In this document: in pieces, positions 1 to 7,090 of the stretch
Layout of the letters: every line of letters starts with the position of its first letter
How positions within the stretch are numbered: the stretch's first letter is position 1
DNA from: an uncultured Clostridia bacterium
GTDB lineage: Bacteria; Bacillota; Clostridia; Christensenellales; Aristaeellaceae
Reading direction: 5' to 3'
Assembly: GCA_946626395.1 (NCBI GenBank)
Contig: CAMOUF010000111.1
Coordinates: forward strand, 1 to 15,505
DNA length: 15,505 nucleotides
Position numbers and translations under genes: made by a program
The notes under the pieces: generated by a model
What the model saw: only the letters and a program-made list of their open reading frames with translations
What the model was told of the DNA's origin: nothing
Databases searched by the model: none

Positions 1-696
1 ATTGACGAAGAAAAGTGCAATGGCTGCGGGTTGTGCGCAGCAGCATGCCACGAAGGAGCCATTGATATGGTGGACGGTAAAGCCAGGCTGGTCAGGGAAA
101 GCTTCTGCGACGGCTTCGGCGACTGTCTGCCCAACTGCCCCACAGGAGCCATTACCTTTGAAGAAAGAGAAGCGCCGGAATACGATCATGAAGCTGTACA
201 GAAAGCACAGGAGGCCAGGACAATGAGCGAAATGAAGCATGAACACCCCGCAGGCGGGGGTCCCGGTTCCCGGATGATGCAATTCAAGCAGAATGAAACG
301 GAGAACGCTCCCTTGAACACCGGGAAGCCTGTTTCCCGGCTGGCCCAGTGGCCCTGCCAGATTAAGCTGGTGCCGACCCAGGCCCCGTTCTTTGACGGGG
401 CAAAGCTGCTGATTGCTGCCGATTGCACCGCTTATGCCTATGCCAACCTGCATGAGGAATTCATGCGTGGCAAGATTACGATCATCGGCTGCCCCAAGCT
501 GGATGATGTGGATTACACAGAAAAGCTGACGGCCATCATCCGGAATAACGACATCAGGAGTGTCACCATCGTCCGCATGGAAGTGCCCTGCTGCGGGGGA
601 TTGCAGCGGGCGGCGCAGAACGCATTGCAGGCCAGCGGAAAATTCATTCCCTGGCAGGTGGTGACCATTTCCCGGGACGGCCATATTTTCGATTAA
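1..696 (+). CDS. 4Fe-4S dicluster (ferredoxin-type) protein, 5' partial
   Basis: The frame is open from base 1 to a TAA at 694-696, so the true start lies upstream. The visible 231 residues begin inside a ferredoxin fold. The first cluster motif is C6-x2-C9-x2-C12-x3-C16. The second is C37-x5-C43-x3-C47-P, which lacks the usual middle cysteine (residue 40 is Phe). From about residue 120 there is a longer C-terminal domain with isolated cysteines, a GCPKLDD motif and a CCGG motif near residues 200-205. Such stand-alone proteins occur in anaerobes, and I infer an electron-transfer or redox-sensing role. The partner is not visible. ldhA follows 71 bp downstream on the same strand and could be co-transcribed. 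The family is clear; the specific function is unknown. Confidence 0.8.
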   Translation: MDEEKCNGCGLCAAACHEGAIDMVDGKARLVRESFCDGFGDCLPNCPTGAITFEEREAPEYDHEAVQKAQEARTMSEMKHEHPAGGGPGSRMMQFKQNETENAPLNTGKPVSRLAQWPCQIKLVPTQAPFFDGAKLLIAADCTAYAYANLHEEFMRGKITIIGCPKLDDVDYTEKLTAIIRNNDIRSVTIVRMEVPCCGGLQRAAQNALQASGKFIPWQVVTISRDGHIFD

Positions 697-767
697 ATAG
701 AACGTATGCTTGCGTGGAAAGATAAGAATAGTTTTTTGCTGCGCTTTATTTTACGGGAGGCGAAAAA

Positions 768-1805
768 ATGATCAAGGTTGCTTTCTTTGATGCCAAGGCT
801 TACGACAAGCCGTCCTTTGAACACTATGGCAGTGAACACGATATGCAGTTCAGATTCCTGGAAACAAAACTGAATGAGGAAACCGTGGAGCTGGCCAGGG
901 GCTGTGACGCAGTTTGCGTGTTCGTCAACGACACGGTGAACGCGGCGGTCATTGACAAGCTGTACGCCATGAATGTTAAGCTCATCGCCCTGCGCTCTGC
1001 TGGATACAACAACGTGGATGTGCAGGCCGCCTTTGGAAAAATCCATGTGGTGCACGTCCCAGCCTATTCGCCGTATGCAGTAGCCGAGCATGCCATCGCC
1101 CTGCTGCTGACCTCCGTGCGGCGTATTCATAAGGCGTACAACCGCACCCGGGAATTCAACTTTTCCCTGAACGGCCTGACGGGCTTTGATTTTCACGGGA
1201 AAACCGTGGGTGTGATCGGCACGGGCAAAATCGGCAGGATCTTCATTGACATATGCCGGGGCTTCGGCATGAAGGTCATTGCCTATGACCGTTTTCCTGC
1301 GCCGGACAGCGGCATCGAATATGGGTCGCTGGACGAACTGTTCGCCCGCAGCGATGTGATTTCCCTCCATTGCCCGCTGACCGATGAAACGCGTCATATG
1401 ATCAATGCAGCTGCCATCGAGAAGATGAAAAAGGGCGTGGTGATCGTCAACACCTCCCGGGGTGGATTGATTGATGCCGAAACATTGCTGGAAGGCATCA
1501 AGGCCAGAAAGATCGGCGCGGCCTGCCTGGACGTGTACGAAGAAGAGGCGGACATTTTCTTTGAGGACCGCTCTGGCCACATCCTGAACGACGAACTGCT
1601 TTCCCGGCTGATCTCCATGCCCAATGTGATCGTTACCTCCCATCAGGCGTTCCTGACGGAAGAAGCGCTGAACAACATTGCGGAAACCACAGTTGGCAAT
1701 ATCCTGTCCTATTTTGAAAATGACGGCGTCTGCGAAAATGAGCTCTGCTATCGCTGCGGCAGCATCGAACGGTGTAAAAAAGAGCGGAAAGAAAGATGTT
1801 TTTAA
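768..1805 (+). CDS. ldhA: D-lactate dehydrogenase (NAD-dependent 2-hydroxyacid dehydrogenase)
   Basis: This 345-residue cytoplasmic enzyme should reduce pyruvate to D-lactate with NADH, regenerating NAD+ in fermentation. It aligns by eye with E. coli LdhA along its length. Shared blocks include the Rossmann motif GTGKIG at 151-156 with D174 for NAD binding, the NFSLNGLTGF segment at 131-140, and the catalytic triad R231 (NTSRGG), E260 (YEEEAD) and H292 (SHQAF). The start is ATG 768, with GGGAGG at 755-760 seven bases upstream. It is longer than E. coli LdhA (329 residues) because it continues past the shared CENEL end into a 19-residue basic tail with four cysteines (327, 330, 336, 344). The tail's role is unknown. 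Other 2-hydroxyacids cannot be excluded as substrates. Confidence 0.88.
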   Translation: MIKVAFFDAKAYDKPSFEHYGSEHDMQFRFLETKLNEETVELARGCDAVCVFVNDTVNAAVIDKLYAMNVKLIALRSAGYNNVDVQAAFGKIHVVHVPAYSPYAVAEHAIALLLTSVRRIHKAYNRTREFNFSLNGLTGFDFHGKTVGVIGTGKIGRIFIDICRGFGMKVIAYDRFPAPDSGIEYGSLDELFARSDVISLHCPLTDETRHMINAAAIEKMKKGVVIVNTSRGGLIDAETLLEGIKARKIGAACLDVYEEEADIFFEDRSGHILNDELLSRLISMPNVIVTSHQAFLTEEALNNIAETTVGNILSYFENDGVCENELCYRCGSIERCKKERKERCF

Positions 1806-1956
1806 GGAGCGGCATTTCCATGCAGCGCGAAGGATGAATGCCCGCCGCAATGATGGCACAAGGGCAGTCATTTTCAAGGTTGAACGAATCGGCATTCCTG
1901 AAAACGAAAAAGAAAGAGGCTGCGGGCTGATTCTGAAATAATCGTTGCGTTATCCG

Positions 1957-3306
1957 TTATTGAAATATCCGCATCTTCTCCCGATAGCAGTGAATGAAAT
2001 AGCATAGTTCTGCGATACCGGTAATGGTCCAGCTGAAAATGTAGAGCAAATACAGGGACAGGATCGTGTGAAAATGGGCGAACACCGTAAACACCCAGAT
2101 GACCCGGAAGACGCAGGAGCCCAGAATCACAATGATAGTGGGCACCATACTGCGGCCCAGGCCCCGGGAAGCGGCGATGGTGCAGTCCATGAGCGCGGAA
2201 AAAGCGTAGGAGCAGCCCATCACCCTTAGCCGCGTCAGGCCCGCTTCCACCACCTCCGCATCCTTGGTAAAAAGGGAGAGAAAGGTTCTTCCAAAGATCA
2301 CCAGCACAGCGCTCATGACCGCGGCAATGCCAAAGGAGAGCCCCAGGCAAAGCAGATAGCTTTTCTTCACCCGCTCCCGATGCCCCGCGCCATAGTTCTG
2401 GCTCATGAAGCTGGAGCAGGCCAGATAGACCGCCGCCATCACATCATAGATCAAGGCATCCGCATTTGCCGCCGCCGCGTTGCCCTCCACCATCACGGCG
2501 TCGAAGGTATTCACGCCCGCCTGGATGAAAAGATTGGCGATGGCAAAGATGGCGTTTTGCAGTCCGGAGGGAATGGAAATAGAAAGGATCTGACGGCTTT
2601 TCCCTCCGTCCAGCCGAAGCAAAGAGCGATGGAGCCCGATGGATTCCGGCCGATGGGCCAGGGACAGGACGATCAAAGCGGCAGACACATATTGGGAAAC
2701 GGCAGAGGCCAGCGCCACGCCCGCTTCCGCCATCCGAAACACGATCACAAACAATAGGTTCAGCATGACGTTCAGCGCCCCGGCAATGGAGAGGAACAGC
2801 AGCGGATGTTTCGTATCGCCCGATGCGGACAGGACCCCGTTGCCAAAGTTGAACACCGCCAGGGCGGGCATCCCCAATAAATAGATGCGCAGATAGCGAA
2901 TGGCTCCGTCCAGCAGCACATCCTTCGTGCCCAGCAGCCGCAGCATGGATGGCGTAAACAGAAAGCCGAATGCCAGCAGCTGTACGCCCGTGATCAGCAG
3001 CAGGATCGCGGAGGTGTGAACGGTTTTGGAAACATCCTGATGCTGCTGCGCGCCCAAATACCGGGCGGTGACCACGTTCACGCCGCTGCCCATACCGATC
3101 AGGAAGCCAGTGAACAGTGTGACCAGAATGGTGGTGGAACCCACCGCGCCCAGCGCCTGAGCCCCCGCGAACCGTCCGACCACGGCGATGTCGGACATGT
3201 TGAACAAAACCTGCAATACGTTGGAAAGCATAAGGGGGATGCTGAAATGAACAATGGCCGGAAGCAGAGGACCTTCTGTCAAGGAATAGGACTGGGATTT
3301 ACGCAT
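1957..3306 (-). CDS. MATE family multidrug/Na+ efflux transporter
   Basis: This 449-residue integral membrane protein has about 12 hydrophobic segments arranged as two similar halves, the usual size and layout of the multi-antimicrobial extrusion family (NorM/DinF-like). N-terminal family features include the LPAIVHFSIPLMLSNVLQ helix, then NMSDIAVVGRF and GAVGSTTILV. Equivalent patterns recur in the second half (SIPSGLQNAIFAIANLFIQAG). It should export cationic compounds using a Na+ or H+ gradient, but the substrate cannot be read from sequence. The start ATG at 3306 has AAAGGAGC at 3317-3324, ten bases away. It sits downstream of the thioesterase terminator, so it probably has its own promoter between about 3325 and 3430; I found no convincing -35/-10 pair there. 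Confidence 0.92.
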   Translation of the reverse strand: MRKSQSYSLTEGPLLPAIVHFSIPLMLSNVLQVLFNMSDIAVVGRFAGAQALGAVGSTTILVTLFTGFLIGMGSGVNVVTARYLGAQQHQDVSKTVHTSAILLLITGVQLLAFGFLFTPSMLRLLGTKDVLLDGAIRYLRIYLLGMPALAVFNFGNGVLSASGDTKHPLLFLSIAGALNVMLNLLFVIVFRMAEAGVALASAVSQYVSAALIVLSLAHRPESIGLHRSLLRLDGGKSRQILSISIPSGLQNAIFAIANLFIQAGVNTFDAVMVEGNAAAANADALIYDVMAAVYLACSSFMSQNYGAGHRERVKKSYLLCLGLSFGIAAVMSAVLVIFGRTFLSLFTKDAEVVEAGLTRLRVMGCSYAFSALMDCTIAASRGLGRSMVPTIIVILGSCVFRVIWVFTVFAHFHTILSLYLLYIFSWTITGIAELCYFIHCYREKMRIFQ

Positions 3307-3430
3307 GCCTGGGAATGCTCCTTTGTACTACTGACGCACCAATCACAATATCAGTGCGGATAAACAATCAGATGATTCTGTATCCAACGCGCTTTTCCTT
3401 CTTTTGCATCAAAATGTTCTCCGCTTTGCG

Positions 3431-3467
3431 AAATCAAAACCACCGGCTGAGCCGGTGGTTTTGATTT
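3431..3467 (-). terminator. Rho-independent terminator after the thioesterase gene
   Basis: This is a perfect 17-bp inverted repeat (3431-3447 against 3451-3467) with a TGA loop. The stem core is GC-rich (CCACCGGC) and its outer arms are A/T-rich, so each strand ends in a T-rich run. It begins 18 bp past the thioesterase stop on the minus strand. It separates that unit from the MATE gene. Confidence 0.85.
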
Positions 3468-3485
3468 ACAGGCAATCCCTGGGAG

Positions 3486-4211
3486 TTATTTGCCGAACAG
3501 CGCCACGGAGGCCAGTTTGCCATCCGCATGCACTGCGGCCAGATAGACAGCGCGTTCTTCCTCCCGGCTCAGGATCGTCAGTTCCTCCCCTTCCCGGCAT
3601 TGGGAGAGAAAGGAAATTTCCATTTCTCTTGGATCAAACGTTTTCCAGAAGGCCGCGTCATAAGCGTCCTGAAACATTTCGATGTAGCGCAGGTTGGTCA
3701 TGTGGTTGCTCTTGTCCAGGTCGGACATGCGCACGGTGCGGCGGTAGCGTTCGGTCATGCCTTCTGTGGATTGATCCAGACGGATGAAATCCGGGATTTC
3801 GTTGGGTACGTCTTCCGCAAAATCTTCCGGAAAGTCGATGGCGCTGAGCCGCAGAGGACGCTGCCGCACCAAACTGAACACGCAATTCTCCAGCTTGCCT
3901 GTGGCGGCTATCCTCCCATGCTGCCGCAGGATGAAATTCAGGTTCACCAGCACGGGCTGATGATACGGCTCCATCCAAGTGGAAAGCTGGGCGGAATCCG
4001 TATAATCCAGCTTGTTTTTCAAGGATACATGATACCGGGTATAGACCCAGGCCGCGCCGTACTGCTCCGGCAATTCGTCGTTGCCCTTGCGGATGCTGTG
4101 CATGTAATAGGTGTGAATGTCCTGAAAGGAATGCATACAGCCCTTGAGGCCAATCAGACCGTCCGGGTCGGCGTCACGGTATTGGGGCAGGATCGTTTGT
4201 TCAAAAGGCAT
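3486..4211 (-). CDS. Acyl-[acyl-carrier-protein] thioesterase
   Basis: This 241-residue cytoplasmic protein has the double-hotdog layout of bacterial acyl-ACP thioesterases (Acyl-ACP_TE family), which hydrolyse acyl-ACP and release free fatty acids. The N-terminal hotdog spans about residues 1-125. The second begins near 155 and carries RMSDLDKSNHMTNLRYIEM at 161-179, the family's active-site helix. In the common form DxNxHVNN the catalytic Asn lies two residues before His; here that position is S168 and Asn is at 169, next to H170. The start is ATG 4211, because AAGGAGA (4221-4227) lies nine bases upstream. The in-frame TTG at 4220 directly abuts that site and is unlikely. The nitroreductase gene ends 36 bp upstream on the same strand, and both probably share one transcript. 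Confidence 0.85.
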   Translation of the reverse strand: MPFEQTILPQYRDADPDGLIGLKGCMHSFQDIHTYYMHSIRKGNDELPEQYGAAWVYTRYHVSLKNKLDYTDSAQLSTWMEPYHQPVLVNLNFILRQHGRIAATGKLENCVFSLVRQRPLRLSAIDFPEDFAEDVPNEIPDFIRLDQSTEGMTERYRRTVRMSDLDKSNHMTNLRYIEMFQDAYDAAFWKTFDPREMEISFLSQCREGEELTILSREEERAVYLAAVHADGKLASVALFGK

Positions 4212-4216
4212 GTTTG

Positions 4217-4271
4217 TCAATCTCCTTGACTGTTCATTTCGATTTTTTTAATCTCCTTGATAACTGTTTAT
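4217..4271 (-). repeat. Short tandem duplication spanning the nitroreductase stop and thioesterase ribosome binding site
   Basis: On the minus strand the last codons of the nitroreductase gene (4271-4248, encoding INSYQGD and stop) recur almost exactly at 4237-4217 (encoding MNSQGD and stop). The second copy lacks one codon (TAT). The shared core TCAAGGAGATT supplies the thioesterase Shine-Dalgarno site in the downstream copy. Confidence 0.6.
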
Positions 4272-4922
4272 GTGCACCTGCGCGTCCTTCCATGTGTCCA
4301 CGGAAGCCGAGGACACGGCATCAGCGGCGGGATAGCCAACGGCAATCATGAGAAGGGGCAAATAAGAATCTGGCATATGCAGGGCGGTCTGCACGCTGCT
4401 GATCCGCTGGGACTGCGGAGCGATGGAAAGCACGCAGGTGGATAGGCCAAGCTCTGAGGCCTGGGCAAGGATCGCGCCTGCCGCCAGCCCTGCGTCCATT
4501 TCCTGCAATTCTTCATAGAACGCCCTTCCATTGTCCGCAGCAATGACGATCACGCAGGGAACTGTTTCCAACGCCTGGGAATAGGGATTGCCGCCCTGCA
4601 TGGCTCGCATCGTTTCCCGATCCGTGACCACAAAGAAATCCAGGGAACGCTGACCGCCGCTGGTGGGCATAGAAAAGCCCGCTTTGAGCAGCGCAGTGAT
4701 TTGAGCGTCCGATAAATTTCTTTCCGTGTGGTATTGGCTGTGCAGTGTGGTACGGTTCCATAGGGCGGGCAAGATAGAAGCTTCCTGCTCGGCGGAAACC
4801 GCAAAGGAAAAGGTCAGGACGAAACCCGCGATCAAAAGCCCGATCCAAGTTTTCATTTTTATTGTTTTGATTCCTTTATTCCTGCATTCGTGCTGCATAA
4901 TACCCTCCCATTCTATCTCCAT
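4248..4922 (-). CDS. Exported nitroreductase family protein
   Basis: The product of up to 224 residues resembles the FMN-dependent nitroreductase fold. It has an N-terminal helix with NRTTLHSQYHTE (56-67) where RRSxRxF is usual, then MPTSGGQRSLDFFVVTD (85-101) matching the flavin-contacting SAGNxQPW-type segment, a VPCVIVIAAD strand (121-130), the AGAILAQASELGLSTC helix (148-163) and a LMIAVGYPA strand (191-199). Residues 23-44 form a Sec-type signal peptide with likely cleavage at AVSA|EQ. Three starts are possible: ATG 4922 (GGGAGG six bases upstream), ATG 4898 (GGGAGG five bases upstream) and ATG 4856, which gives the cleanest signal peptide but a poor binding site. I show the longest. Export is unusual for this flavoprotein family. 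It is first in a likely operon with the acyl-ACP thioesterase. Confidence 0.75.
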   Translation of the reverse strand: MEIEWEGIMQHECRNKGIKTIKMKTWIGLLIAGFVLTFSFAVSAEQEASILPALWNRTTLHSQYHTERNLSDAQITALLKAGFSMPTSGGQRSLDFFVVTDRETMRAMQGGNPYSQALETVPCVIVIAADNGRAFYEELQEMDAGLAAGAILAQASELGLSTCVLSIAPQSQRISSVQTALHMPDSYLPLLMIAVGYPAADAVSSASVDTWKDAQVHINSYQGD

Positions 4923-4954
4923 CCCCCTCCTCCCATGTCATAGAAGATATTGAT

Positions 4955-4983
4955 AGTATACCATATTCTGTGCCTTATGGCCA
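4955..4983 (-). promoter_or_regulatory. Promoter of the nitroreductase-thioesterase unit
   Basis: On the minus strand TGGCCA (4978-4983) and TATACT (4955-4960) are separated by 17 bp, with a TGG extended -10. Transcription would begin near 4948, about 26 bases before the ATG at 4922. Sigma-A-type promoter by pattern. Confidence 0.6.
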
Positions 4984-5101
4984 GAAAAACTCAGGGAAAG
5001 CAAGCATAATCGCCAAGCCTGCAATCCCATGCTCCTCAGATTTCATTGCTTTTTCTCCAAGCAATTACCGAAAAAAGCCGCTGCTCCATGGCTCGATTCT
5101 G
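4984..5101. other. Intergenic stretch with no recognised element
   Basis: Between the nitroreductase promoter and the terminator of the small minus-strand gene I see no supported reading frame, RNA gene or repeat on either strand. Confidence 0.5.
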
Positions 5102-5132
5102 CGAAGAAAACCTGCTTCCCGACAGGGGAAGC
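5102..5132 (-). terminator. Rho-independent terminator of the small minus-strand gene
   Basis: On the minus strand GCTTCCC (5132-5126) pairs with GGGAAGC (5120-5114) around a 5-base loop, followed by AGGTTTTCTTC. The hairpin begins seven bases past the stop codon at 5139. Confidence 0.6.
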
Positions 5133-5138
5133 TTCGCT

Positions 5139-5300
5139 TCAGTTCCGGCAATGTTTATTTTCGTAGTTTTCTACGCCAGTCCCAGCCAGGTGGAAGGCGG
5201 ACATGGTTTCCCTGATCTGCTTTTTGTGGCCTGCATATTGCGCGGGAAATTGCCTTTTCCAGCGAGGGCGCGCCACCAGTTCGCGCAGGGGTTCCGCCAT
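5139..5300 (-). CDS. Small hypothetical protein (53 residues)
   Basis: ATG at 5300 is preceded by AGAGGTG (5308-5314) with a seven-base gap. The frame runs 53 codons to TGA at 5139 and is followed directly by a hairpin plus T-rich tract. The product begins MAEPLRELVARPRWKRQFPA and ends ENKHCRN. It is basic and aromatic-rich, with no membrane segment or signal peptide. Codons look like those of the neighbouring genes (GCG, CTG, CGC, GTG). I do not recognise the family. It may be a genuine small protein or the surviving 5' end of a longer gene. It is divergent from the serine hydrolase pseudogene. Confidence 0.5.
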   Translation of the reverse strand: MAEPLRELVARPRWKRQFPAQYAGHKKQIRETMSAFHLAGTGVENYENKHCRN

Positions 5301-5453
5301 GAAAGTTCACCTCTTTTTGATTGCAGGAGATTCGGGAAAAATGGCAGAATACTGATTCAGCGCATAAGCTCGACAATCTGGATTTGAAAAAGCAGATTCG
5401 TTTTGAAAGTTACCGCTCTATGGGAATCAGAAGAAACAGACGGAGGAATAAAG

Positions 5454-6556
5454 ATGAAGCAAAAAAGATAGTTAAGGAAGAAACGCGTTATCATCATCCT
5501 GCTATCCGTTGTATTATGCGCTGCACTGGTGATGACCGGATGGATGATTTACGGACAATCTCAGATGGCTAAAGTCCCCGGGCTGACTTTCCGGGAGGCC
5601 GCTGGAATATACCACTCAAGGAAAGAAAGATGCATCAATCACTGTCGGGATCATAAAAGACGGGGAAGCGTCCTGGACGGTCTATGGGGAGAACGCACAG
5701 GAGCTGCCCGGACAGCTCCATACCTATGAGATCGGCTCCCTGACCAAAACGATTACTGCAGCTTTGATCAACAAGGCAATCAGTGAAGGAAAAGCGGATA
5801 TGAACACAACCATCGACGCTTATCTTCCGCTGCCGGAGGGAAAGCATGATTCCACGATTCTCCAGTTGCTGACGCACACTTCCGGATATAAGGGGTATTA
5901 CTTTGAAACCCCGATGATCGGCAACTTCTTCGGAGGCCGGAACAGCTTCTGCGGCATCAGCCGGGATATGGTTCTGAACAGGGCAAAAGATCTGGATATG
6001 AACCGGGAAAAGCTATGGCTTTGAATACTCCAATTACGGGTATGCGGTCCTGGGGCTTGTCCTGGAATCGGTATAAAAAACAGATTATACCGCATTGGTC
6101 AATGATTACGTCCGGAATGATCTTGGGCTGACTGACACGAAGATTTCCGACCAAAGCGGGGACCTGGGGAACTGTTGGGCCTGGGAAGCGAATGACGGCT
6201 ATCTGTCCGTTGGCGCGCTCACTTTCAGCATAACAGATATGCTCGCCTATGCGCAGATGCAGCTGGACGAGGATTCACCCTTTGCGGCATGCCATGAAAG
6301 CCTGAAAACGATCAACGCCTCCACCGAAAGCGATCGGATGATGGGCATCTGTATGGACGAAATCGGGATGGCCTAGATCATTGACAATGAAAACGGCTTC
6401 ATCTGGCACAATGGCGGCACCGGGCATTATAACAGTTATCTTGGGTTCTGCCCAGAAACAGGCACGGCTGTTGTGGTCCTGTCGAATCTGCCGCCCAACG
6501 ACCGGATTCCGGCCACGGTGCTTGGGATCAAGCAGCTGCAAGAACTGAACCGGTAA
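5454..6556 (+). pseudogene. Decayed serine hydrolase (class C beta-lactamase-like / penicillin-binding family)
   Basis: A good ribosome binding site (GGAGG, 5442-5446) precedes ATG 5454, but codon 6 is TAG (5469-5471). Continuing in that frame gives a membrane anchor (VIIILLSVVLCAALVMTGW). The frame shifts near 5600 and again near 6004-6010. A TAA at 6074-6076 and a TAG at 6374-6376 also interrupt it before the natural TAA at 6554-6556. Joining the pieces restores the family landmarks in order: SLTK (SxxK nucleophile box) in EIGSLTKTITAA, LLTHTSGY, YSNYGYAVLG (YxN box), and WHNGGTGHYNSYLGF (the HxG box that replaces KTG). The intact protein would have been a membrane-anchored extracytoplasmic peptidase or esterase acting on peptidoglycan, peptides or beta-lactams. 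Five independent lesions make function very unlikely. Confidence 0.85.
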
Positions 6557-6562
6557 GCCGGA

Positions 6563-6594
6563 TGAAAAGAAAAGCCGGAAGCTGTTCTTCCGGC
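6563..6594 (-). terminator. Terminator downstream of the ComEA-like gene
   Basis: GCCGGAAG (6574-6581) pairs with CTTCCGGC (6587-6594) around a 5-base loop. On the minus strand the stem is followed by TTTTCTTTTC, so it best terminates leftward transcription from the repeat-protein/comEA unit. The plus side lacks a T-tract, though the stem also lies just past the pseudogene end. Confidence 0.65.
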
Positions 6595-6676
6595 GGTGTG
6601 TGTCCAGCATTGAGCGGGGGAAGATATTCTTTTTGGCCACAATCTTTTGCATTTAGCTGAAATATTGCACGGATCA

Positions 6677-7087
6677 TCAAGGCTCCGGTGGCCCGCAGAA
6701 AAAGAATTGCCGGATAGCATTCAGACGTTTTTCTCCGATACCGGGCACGTCCCCCACTTCCTCTAAAAAATGAAAGCCGCCAAGAATCGCCCGCTGAGTA
6801 AGGATGCGTTCAGCCAACTCCGGCCCAATGCCCGGCACCGCCTGCAGTTGAGCGGCGGTGGCCCGGTTGATATCCGTTTTCTGTTCCGTATCCTCCGGCA
6901 CGGTTCGGGTCGGCGTATCCACGCTGGCCTGGATCAGCACGGGCGTTCGCCGAAAGGAAAGAAAATATTCCACCGCTTCCAGGCCGAAAAAGATAATGCA
7001 CAAAGAAAAAATCAGCAGAAAACCAAGGCGCGCCGGATTGCTTCGGCGCGCCTGATCTTTTTTGGCTGTTGTCCGGCGCGGCAGCAT
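6677..7087 (-). CDS. ComEA-like helix-hairpin-helix protein
   Basis: This 136-residue protein has a basic N-terminus, one membrane segment (about 21-44), a polar linker and a C-terminal double helix-hairpin-helix DNA-binding domain (about 71-130). The two hairpins are visible as AVPGIGPELAERIL (83-96) and DVPGIGEKRLNAI (113-125), preceded by DINRAT. In B. subtilis ComEA is the membrane receptor for double-stranded DNA during natural transformation. This copy has the usual anchor-plus-HhH layout but a short linker. Its ATG lies three bases past the stop of the large repeat-protein gene with no clear Shine-Dalgarno, so translational coupling is likely. No comEC or comEB is visible nearby, and a non-competence role is possible. 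The symbol is withheld for that reason. Confidence 0.82.
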   Translation of the reverse strand: MLPRRTTAKKDQARRSNPARLGFLLIFSLCIIFFGLEAVEYFLSFRRTPVLIQASVDTPTRTVPEDTEQKTDINRATAAQLQAVPGIGPELAERILTQRAILGGFHFLEEVGDVPGIGEKRLNAIRQFFFCGPPEP

Positions 7088-7090
7088 TTT

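Noticed and set aside
693..1895. A 400-codon minus-strand frame across ldhA
   Set aside because: It is antisense to a clearly recognised ldhA with all catalytic residues. No family resemblance or ribosome binding site was seen.
1834..1941. A 35-codon plus-strand frame after ldhA
   Set aside because: It has only a weak GAAGGA upstream and no terminator. It overlaps no conserved feature and is too short to support.
5454..6556. Stop-codon readthrough or recoding of the serine hydrolase
   Set aside because: Two frameshifts accompany the stops, and other genes in the window use TAG, TGA and TAA normally or lack in-frame ones. Decay is simpler.
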